Shown: positions 5,796 through 12,200 of the stretch, in pieces
Layout of the letters: each line of letters starts with the position of its first letter
How positions within the stretch are numbered: position 1 is the first letter of the stretch
From: Thermoplasmatales archaeon
GTDB taxonomy: Archaea; Thermoplasmatota; Thermoplasmata; Thermoplasmatales; GCA-001856825
Assembly: GCA_014874235.1 (NCBI GenBank)
Contig: JACWAC010000017.1
Location: 1-13,815, forward strand
Direction: 5' to 3'
Length of the DNA: 13,815 nucleotides
Notes under the pieces: generated by a model
The model's input: the letters and a program-made list of their open reading frames with translations, nothing else
The model's database searches: none
What the model was told of the DNA's origin: nothing
Position numbers and translations under genes: made by a program

Positions 5796-7094
5796 TTACC
5801 CTGTTTTTGTGTCTAAAAGTATACCGTTATCAATGAAATTATTGAAACCGCTTGTTACAACATCGTAAACCTTTACTTTCTCATTGATTAGTGAAACATT
5901 TGTCACGTTTATCCAACCATCGTTAACCGGATTGAATATTTGGTCACCGACAGTCAGATTCTCAGGACTTCTCATCCAGCCCTGGAATGTTGAATTCTTG
6001 ATATATATTGGTTGATCGATGGGAGTAAGATTGAGCAGTCCTTCGTTGATCTGAACAATTTGCTGAACCCGTGTCACATTCTTATAGAGCAATGTTCCTG
6101 TTACCAATGAGTTGGTGCCGTAATCGTATTCCTCGACTACTGAATTCTTTTTCAAATCCTGAATTGGAATATACCCGTTAGGCGTTAGAATCGGGCTTCC
6201 CCAAGCGACGCACCCTCCACCACCACCGTATTGGTCTGTAATACCCAAGTTTGTGTATGTGTAGTTCCATTGGTCTGTGTATTGGTAAAACGCTGCTGTA
6301 AACAATGTTAGGGTATAGGCTTGTCCTTGATCCACTTCACTGTAAGGTATAGCCCATTGAATTGCAGTCTGCGCTAGCGCACTGTAATTTTCTGCCAGAT
6401 AAGGTTCACTATTTACGTCGTAAGTCTGGAAAAATTTGGCAGTTCCATATACGGAATCCCCTGAGGATAAACTGCTATCATAATTGTTTGTCTCCTGGTG
6501 TGCAAAAAAGAAAGCTGCCGATACAGCCAATGAAGGGTAAGGAGAGTCGGTTGCGATGTCTAGACCGACAGCGGCAAGAGAAGCCGTGTACTCGTAACTA
6601 GAAGGAATGGTGATTGAATGCGGCGTCGTTATATTTACTCCAGTTCCATTATAAGAACCGATAAGCTGTCTCGTAATTTCTAAATTGCTAACATTGTATG
6701 CATTAATGCTCTGGTTCATGAATGCACCAACCTTTATTTCCGTTGCTGGATGATTGTAGCTCATATTTACAGACATTAGGCCGGCGATATTTATGTTAAA
6801 GACATCGAAATAGCTACCACTGAGAGCTTCATCTGTAACATAACTCGTGACGTTCACTCCGCTGCTCAGTGCGCCATAATCGAGCCAAGGTCCCTTAGTA
6901 CTTATCTGGAACTGCGGGAATGTGGTGTCACTTTCCGTCCCTACGTTGTCCTTTGTGGTGTTTCCATTTGGTACATCCAGTACAATTTCACCAAACGCGC
7001 TGGAAAGAAGTAAGACTGAAGCAAAGACCACGACAGCGATTACGATATATAACCTTCTTCCTTCGTTTCCAGGACTTATTATACTTTTGAACAT
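5796..7094 (-). CDS. Secreted, sequon-rich surface protein with C-terminal Hint domain
   Basis: A 432-residue protein exported or anchored by an N-terminal hydrophobic helix (about 15-33) after two Arg. The extracellular part (35-290) is rich in Tyr, Ser, Thr and Asn and has nine N-x-S/T sequons; six more lie in the last domain. A run of five Gly (290-294) leads into the only Cys, Cys295, which opens a Hint fold of about 138 residues. Block A is CVAWGSPILTPNGYIPIQDL. Block B is LTPIDQPIYI, with Gln where inteins have His. The C-terminal block is VYDVVTSGFNNFIDNGILL. The intein-type final His-Asn is absent and the chain ends DTKTG, so protein splicing with Asn cyclisation is not expected. An N-S acyl shift at Gly-Cys, as in hedgehog-type Hint proteins, remains possible. 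The ATG at 7094 has GAGGT five bases upstream; the TTG at 7106 overlaps that site and is unlikely. It lies in the inserted AT-rich segment. Confidence 0.8.
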   Translation of the reverse strand: MFKSIISPGNEGRRLYIVIAVVVFASVLLLSSAFGEIVLDVPNGNTTKDNVGTESDTTFPQFQISTKGPWLDYGALSSGVNVTSYVTDEALSGSYFDVFNINIAGLMSVNMSYNHPATEIKVGAFMNQSINAYNVSNLEITRQLIGSYNGTGVNITTPHSITIPSSYEYTASLAAVGLDIATDSPYPSLAVSAAFFFAHQETNNYDSSLSSGDSVYGTAKFFQTYDVNSEPYLAENYSALAQTAIQWAIPYSEVDQGQAYTLTLFTAAFYQYTDQWNYTYTNLGITDQYGGGGGCVAWGSPILTPNGYIPIQDLKKNSVVEEYDYGTNSLVTGTLLYKNVTRVQQIVQINEGLLNLTPIDQPIYIKNSTFQGWMRSPENLTVGDQIFNPVNDGWINVTNVSLINEKVKVYDVVTSGFNNFIDNGILLDTKTG

Positions 7095-7100
7095 TTTCAA

Positions 7101-7134
7101 CCTCAAGTAAAAACTATACAGAATTAGTATATTG
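7101..7134 (-). promoter_or_regulatory. Promoter and Shine-Dalgarno of the Hint surface protein
   Basis: Minus-strand AATATACT (7127-7134) is TATA-like and predicts a start near 7106. GAGGT at 7101-7105 then lies in a very short leader, five bases before the ATG at 7094. The Shine-Dalgarno sequence decides the start codon. Its use contrasts with the leaderless folD and lonB. Confidence 0.5.
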
Positions 7135-7178
7135 GAACAATGTCCTTGTTAGAAAAGTCAAAAAGAAGGTGCTCCGCG

Positions 7179-7262
7179 ATGCGTAAGCGACTTGAAAAAA
7201 TCCGTCATCATCCACCTGCTAACGAAATAGTCAGAGATGAGAGTGAGAGAATTACACTGTGA
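7179..7262 (+). CDS. Possible micro-ORF, 27 aa, basic
   Basis: ATG at 7179 to TGA at 7260-7262 gives a charged 27-residue peptide beginning MRKRLEKIRHHPPANE. AGGTG lies about eight bases before the ATG, which is the main reason to list it. The R-H-H-P-P-x-N-E stretch looks like a conserved N-terminus of some larger phage-type proteins, so this could be a truncated gene. I cannot assign a family. Short ORFs of this size arise easily by chance. Confidence 0.25.
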   Translation: MRKRLEKIRHHPPANEIVRDESERITL

Positions 7263-7525
7263 GAAAAGAATAAAGTAGAAAGATCGTGTTGTACGGCTTG
7301 GGAATGACATTTTCAAAATTGTAACACGACTTTTCTAAAAAAGTTACTAAGCATATAGGTTTCCCTTTGACAAAAAGTGGAACGAATAGTTATTCATCCT
7401 GTGAAATTCTGATTTCCAGATAGAGCAGAGTGTTTTTTGTTGAATGAACTCGCAAATAAGAAAAGGTTGAATTTCGGTTTCTAACTCGGTGTTTGCTCTA
7501 AAATATTGCTGGATTTATTGATTTT
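7263..7525. other. Non-coding AT-rich stretch
   Basis: I see no convincing gene here on either strand. It contains a 7-bp inverted repeat (TCGTGTT at 7284-7290, AACACGA at 7323-7329) and half of a distant 11-bp inverted repeat (7149-7159 with 7328-7338). Its right end holds an AT-rich TAAAATATT (about 7498-7506) that could be the promoter of the micropeptide at 7539. Confidence 0.4.
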
Positions 7526-7535
7526 GGGAGGTGAT
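7526..7535 (+). promoter_or_regulatory. Near-ideal Shine-Dalgarno sequence
   Basis: GGGAGGTGAT is complementary to the 3' end of archaeal 16S rRNA over about nine bases and lies three bases from the ATG at 7539. It is the strongest ribosome binding site in the window and argues that the short ORF after it is translated. Confidence 0.7.
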
Positions 7536-7538
7536 TTA

Positions 7539-7631
7539 ATGCTATATTCTTTTCTGCTGCTTGCGGGATCTTTGATCTGGACCCTTATACAGTTCATAGG
7601 GCCTTTCGAAGATAATTCGCTGGGAAACTGA
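7539..7631 (+). CDS. 30-aa single-helix membrane micropeptide
   Basis: The ORF from ATG 7539 to TGA 7629-7631 encodes 30 residues. Residues 2-21 (LYSFLLLAGSLIWTLIQFIG) form one transmembrane helix, and a short acidic-polar tail (PFEDNSLGN) follows. Its support is the near-perfect GGGAGGTGAT just upstream and a TATA-like box about 35-40 bases ahead of the ATG. It lies in the inserted segment, 63 bases before the duplicated lonB end, and reads away from the Hint surface protein. It could be a regulatory membrane peptide, a toxin-like peptide, or the leftover N-terminus of a larger membrane protein lost at the rearrangement. I know of no homologue. Confidence 0.55.
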   Translation: MLYSFLLLAGSLIWTLIQFIGPFEDNSLGN

Positions 7632-7693
7632 AGCTTCATCGATGAATTTATCAAACTTTAATAGTTGAAGAAACTGATTAACTATGGAGAAGG

Positions 7694-8027
7694 AGTCGTT
7701 TCTGCAATGGAAGGGATCCCGGTAGACCAGTCGTATGCAATGACAGGCTCGCTATCCATAAGAGGACAGGTCCTCCCAGTAGGAGGAGTGACCGCCAAAG
7801 TCGAAGCCGCCATAGAAGCTGGATTCAAGAATGTGATAGTTCCAGAAAGCAACAAGGAAGACATAATCCTTGAAGAAACACAGAGGGCCAAGATTCAAAT
7901 TCATGTGGTCAGAACAATAAGCGAAGTCCTCAACCTTGTTCTCGCATCCACCAAATCGAAAACGTCCCTTCTTTCAAAATTTGATTTCTCCGCTTCAACG
8001 GGCCAGGTGATGGTCAATCCCAGTTGA
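7694..8027 (+). pseudogene. 3' fragment of lonB (duplicate)
   Basis: This repeats codons 535-645 of lonB, identical by eye. It has no AAA+ module, no membrane helices, and not the peptidase Ser527, which lies upstream of the break. Lys570 is present. By chance the frame is open upstream to a TTG at 7665, so a 120-residue protein could in principle be made. It could not be a protease, but the isolated peptidase-domain piece might still interact with LonB. It is best regarded as a passenger of the duplication that gives the second cgi121 its normal upstream context. Confidence 0.9.
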
Positions 8028-8396
8028 CCTAACCTACTATTTTTTGGACTCTTTTGATGAAAGGAACCTGGACAAAATAAACGCCTGTTCTCTGGTCAGG
8101 GAGGACAGAATTCTTGGAAACACGCACCTGAATGTAGCAACAAAGTATGCCAGAGAGAATTATGAAAGGGGAAGAATGATAAGCAGATCACTCTGGAACG
8201 AAATTCTTCTATACCTCTCGATGCAACGGCAGGTCTACAAGGCATTCGAAATGGTTGGTGTTAAGAACTACTCTGGAAAGGTCATCAAGATAGAATTTTC
8301 TGAAGAGCCAAGGGACGAGCCAAAGATATCTGTTGCACCATCAAAGAAAGGGTACTGGGGGGTCTCAACCATAGAAGAGCTTTTGGAAAAGATGGC
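7694..8396 (+). repeat. 703-bp direct repeat, right copy
   Basis: This is the partner of 3696-4398, without mismatch or indel by eye. The left boundary falls at AGTCGTTT. A GTCGTTT also starts the repeat cluster at 4958-4964, so the accessory segment is bounded by a shared 7-bp word. To the right, this copy continues into the native-looking cgi121 end and the intact O-methyltransferase. Confidence 0.93.
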
Positions 8397-8421
8397 CCTC
8401 TTCCACTTGGAAAACTACTGA
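8044..8421 (+). CDS. cgi121: KEOPS complex subunit Cgi121, copy 2
   Basis: The first 116 residues are identical to copy 1, including the LWNEILLYLSMQRQ core; only the tail differs (MALFHLENY here against MAIFHIDNY). The start is again the TTG 16 bases after the lonB-fragment stop, with no Shine-Dalgarno sequence. Because full lonB is missing here, expression would need a promoter in the inserted DNA; an AT-rich TTTAATA at about 7656-7662 is a candidate. The MALFHLENY ending continues smoothly into the intact O-methyltransferase side, so this tail is probably the original chromosomal one. A cell with both copies would carry two almost identical KEOPS subunits. Confidence 0.82.
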   Translation: MDSFDERNLDKINACSLVREDRILGNTHLNVATKYARENYERGRMISRSLWNEILLYLSMQRQVYKAFEMVGVKNYSGKVIKIEFSEEPRDEPKISVAPSKKGYWGVSTIEELLEKMALFHLENY

Positions 8422-8450
8422 TCCATCAGTCGTATCTAAAATGGAAGAGT

Positions 8451-9119
8451 TCAGTCTTTCACTCTGATGACCATGAATCCGTCATAACCTTTTCCGCTAA
8501 CAGTCTGTATCGCCGTAGATTCTACACTTTTCTCTCTCTTTGCAAGATCGATCAGGTCCCTTACTCCTCTTACTGATGGATCATCTAGTCCTTTCCCCAA
8601 CACCTTCCCGTTCCTCACGACGTTGTCAACCACAATGACAGTTCCAGGCCGGGAGAATCTCAGAGCCCATTCAAAATATGCCGGGTTGTTCTCCTTGTCG
8701 GCATCGATGAAAATCATGTCGAAGGTCCTAATACCCTTCCCTGACATTTCATACAGTGTTTCTTTTGCTGGGCCGACAACTATTTCAACTTTGTTGGACA
8801 GTCCTGCTGTCGCAATATTGTCGGTGGAAATTACAGCATGCTTTGGGTCGATCTCCAGACTGGTTACTTTTCCACCATCCGGAAGAGCCTTTGCCAGCCA
8901 TAAAGTGCTGTAGCCTCCTAGCGTCCCTATCTCAAGCACGTCCCTGGCATTGACCATCTTTGCCAGCAGATAGAGTAACTTGCCCTGAGTTGGTGAAACG
9001 TTTATGGGAGGAAGACCCTCTTCGTTTTGTCGCTTCAGCGCATCAGAAAAGGATTGTTCCTGCAAGACCAGTTGCTCTGTGAAGAATTCCTCTACATCGT
9101 TCCAAACTTGTGATTCCAT
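8451..9119 (-). CDS. SAM-dependent O-methyltransferase, COMT/CCoAOMT-like
   Basis: This 222-residue protein is of the catechol/caffeoyl-CoA O-methyltransferase type, which transfers a methyl group from SAM to a hydroxyl with help from a divalent metal. It shows an N-terminal helical part, the SAM loop VLEIGTLGGYSTLW (about 61-74), the acidic strand SLEIDPKHA, the metal-site FIDADKENN, and VIVVDNVVRNGKV; the ending SGKGYDGFMV is typical. The native substrate cannot be read from sequence. I chose the ATG at 9119 because a TATA-like box is centred about 24 bases upstream and the length then fits the family; a longer frame to 9206 adds 29 unlikely residues. It converges on cgi121 copy 2 and diverges from lhr. 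A broken relative lies at 4451-4953. Confidence 0.9.
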   Translation of the reverse strand: MESQVWNDVEEFFTEQLVLQEQSFSDALKRQNEEGLPPINVSPTQGKLLYLLAKMVNARDVLEIGTLGGYSTLWLAKALPDGGKVTSLEIDPKHAVISTDNIATAGLSNKVEIVVGPAKETLYEMSGKGIRTFDMIFIDADKENNPAYFEWALRFSRPGTVIVVDNVVRNGKVLGKGLDDPSVRGVRDLIDLAKREKSVESTAIQTVSGKGYDGFMVIRVKD

Positions 9120-9138
9120 GTAACTATCATCTAATCTC

Positions 9139-9147
9139 CGATAAATC
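9139..9147 (-). promoter_or_regulatory. TATA-like box of the O-methyltransferase
   Basis: Minus-strand GATTTATCG is centred about 24 bases before the ATG at 9119. The spacing suits a leaderless transcript and supports that start. Confidence 0.45.
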
Positions 9148-9221
9148 CGTTGCGTCTTGATGACAGATACAAATGTGGGGGTCCATTTTGAAGGCAGTTC
9201 CTGCAACTAATTGAGCATGTT

Positions 9222-9260
9222 TTTATAGCTTCTCAGGATACCTTTCCCACTACGTAGGAA
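9222..9260 (+). promoter_or_regulatory. Promoter and weak Shine-Dalgarno of lhr
   Basis: TTTATAG (9222-9228) is TATA-like and predicts a start near 9250. The short leader contains AGGA (9256-9259), six bases before the ATG at 9266. lhr would therefore have a short leader and not be leaderless. Confidence 0.45.
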
Positions 9261-9265
9261 TCTAA

Positions 9266-12200
9266 ATGATAATAAGAGGTAATAACGAGTACGATTTGGA
9301 ACAATATCTCGACCCTCTGGTTCTGGAATGGTTCACCTCCAAGTACAAAAACGCCACTACGGCCCAGAAGATCGGGATTCCTCTTATTCACCAAAGAAAA
9401 AACGTCCTTATATCTTCCCCTACTGGAACGGGTAAGACGCTCTCGGGTTTCCTGGTAACGATAAACGAGCTGTTTCTTCTGGCAAAGGAGAACAAGCTCG
9501 AGGACAAGATATACTGCGTCTACGTATCTCCCCTCAAAGCGCTAGCAAATGATATTCACAGAAACCTCGAGGTACCTCTGGAAGAGATACGTGAAATGGC
9601 AGAAAACAAGGGCATCCACATCCCAAAGATCAGGGTAGGAGTAAGATCGGGGGATACAAGTCAGTACGTTAGGCAAAAAATGAACAAGACCCCTCCGCAC
9701 ATTTTCATTACAACGCCGGAATCCCTCGCACTCGCACTCTTCTCCCCAAAATTCAAGGAAAAATTCAGGGGAGTTGAATTCCTGATAATCGACGAAATTC
9801 ATGATCTTGCATCGAACAAGAGGGGGGAGCTACTTAGTCTGATCATAGAGTTCCTCCAGCACAATACGGGGTCAGTCACAAGAATAGGCCTTTCCGCAAC
9901 CACAGAACCGATTGACGAGCTTGCAAGATTTCTGATCGGAAACGAGGATAAGGTTGATGTTCACATAGTGGAAGCAGAATCAAACAAGAATCTGGACATG
10001 AGGGTCGTATGTCCCGTTTCTGATCTGTTTTCTGCCCCTCAAGAGCAGATAAACGAAAGGACCTATGACATCATTGAATCTATGGTCAAGGCCCACACCA
10101 CGACCCTGGTTTTCACGAACACCAGAAGTGGTGCAGAGAGAGTTTCTTCAAAACTGATAGAGAGAGGGATACTGGATCTTGAAGCGCACCATTCGAGTCT
10201 GTCAAAGGAATCCAGATTCAATGTCGAAGAAAGATTGAAGAAGGGTGAACTCAAGTGTGCGGTATCTTCGACATCTCTTGAGCTTGGTATTGACATAGGA
10301 AGCATAGACCTGGTCGTTCAGGTCGGTTCACCGAAAGGAATCGCAAAGGGGCTGCAGAGGGTAGGCAGGTCCGGTCATTCTGTGTTTGCAACTGCTAAGG
10401 GAAGAATAATTCCCATGGACATCGATGACCTGGTAGAGTCTCTTGTCCTGGTCAAGGAAGCCAAGGCGAAGAAGCTGGACCGCATAAGCATACCCAAGAA
10501 CTCCCTTGACGTTCTGAGTCAATTCATAGCTGGAATCTCCCTGGAAAAGAAATGGGTGGAATCGGAGGCACTTGATTTAGTGAAGAAAACTTACTGCTAC
10601 AGGGAAATTACAGAGGGAGACTTCCTGAACGTCCTCAACTATCTCTCCGGAGGGTTTGAGGAAGGAAATGTTTATTCTAAGATATGGTGGGACAAAAAGG
10701 AGCACACCTTCGGCAGGAAGAAGAGCACGAGATTGATCTATTTCACCAACGCCGGAACCATACCTGAAGAAGCGGACTATGACGCATTTTCGGTTGATAA
10801 CAGACACCTCGGTTCTCTTTCGGAAAAGTTCGTTGAGAAACTGCACAGGGGGGACATATTCGTCCTCGGTGCAAGGACATACGAATTTCTGAGGATGAGG
10901 GGAAACAAGGTGTTCATAAAGGATGCCTCCGGAAGGAAACCCACCGTTCCGTCGTGGGTCGGTGAAATGCTTCCGAGAACGTTCGACCTTTCCATAGAAG
11001 TAGGAAAATTCAGGAAAGCCCTAGGAGAAAGAATGAAGGACGGGACGGCAGAGGAATTCCTGAAGAACGAATATGCTGCGGATGATAACAGCATCAGGAG
11101 CGTCGTCTCATACATCACGAATCAGATGGATTACGGAGTGCCCACCAATGACAACCTGCTGATCGAGGGTTACATAGACAAGGCGAGCCAGTTCTCCGTG
11201 ATATTTCATTTTGCGTTTGGAAGGAGGGTGAACGACTCTCTAAGCAGGATAATAGCATTCAACGTTTCAAAGAATTTCTCTGTAAATTCTAGAATTTCGC
11301 TCACTGACGACGGTTTCATGCTCACATTCAACAGGAGGGTGGAAGTGACAAAAATTCAGGACCTGCTTCAGTCGATCACGGTTGGCGGGTCGCTCAGAAA
11401 TGCTGTCAAATCCACTGAACTCTTCAAGCAGAGGTTCAGGCACTGTGCTACTCGGTCCTTCATGATCTTGAGAAGATACAGGGGCAGGGAAGTTTCTGTT
11501 GCAAGGCAGCAACTGAGAAGCGAAAGAGTCCTGAATATCCTGTTCTCCATGGAGAATTTTCCCATAATTGAGGAGACGTTCAGGGAGATCGAGGGAATAG
11601 TGATGGACGTCGATAACTCGGAGAGAATCCTGAAATCCATAAGGGAAGGAGACATAAAGATTTCAACAAGGGATTATACGAGATATCCCAGTCCATTCGG
11701 GTTTGGGATAATTTCTACCGGTATCACAGACGTGGTACTTATGGAGGATAAGAGCGCGATCATCAGGGAACTGCAGGAGGCTCTACTGGCCAAGATGGGG
11801 TTGGAAGGCAGTTCAGAGGTGGATATAGAATCACTCATGAATTACCAGGAATCGAAACAGCTCATAGATTCGAATGGTAGTATACTTGAGTTCCTCAAGA
11901 AGGCAGGTTTTGCTGACCTTTACTCCACGGTATCCTTCTCCCCTCTCAAGAAAGCGGATGACCCGGATCTGTACTTTGCAGAACTGACAGAACACCTGAC
12001 CAGTGGTGAAATTGTTCCAGTATTCACAGGAAAGACTACCTACACTCTTAGGGAAAATGTTCCATATCTTGCGGCGGTTTTCATGCAGGAGAGTGAAAAC
12101 ACAGTAAAAATCAATGACGGGGATAGCACGAACAGCATAGCAAAAAACAATTCCTTGGACCCGGAATCTACTCTAATCATACTCAGAAAAATGGAAAGGG

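Noticed and set aside
5796..6250. Hint domain as a complete self-splicing intein
   Set aside because: There is no C-terminal extein, no His-Asn at the end, and no endonuclease block; the protein ends with the domain.
7149..7338. 11-bp inverted repeat (TTAGAAAAGTC ... GACTTTTCTAA), considered as MITE ends
   Set aside because: No target duplication flanks it, the AT-rich composition makes such a match fairly likely by chance, and the ends do not match the ACGACA cluster.
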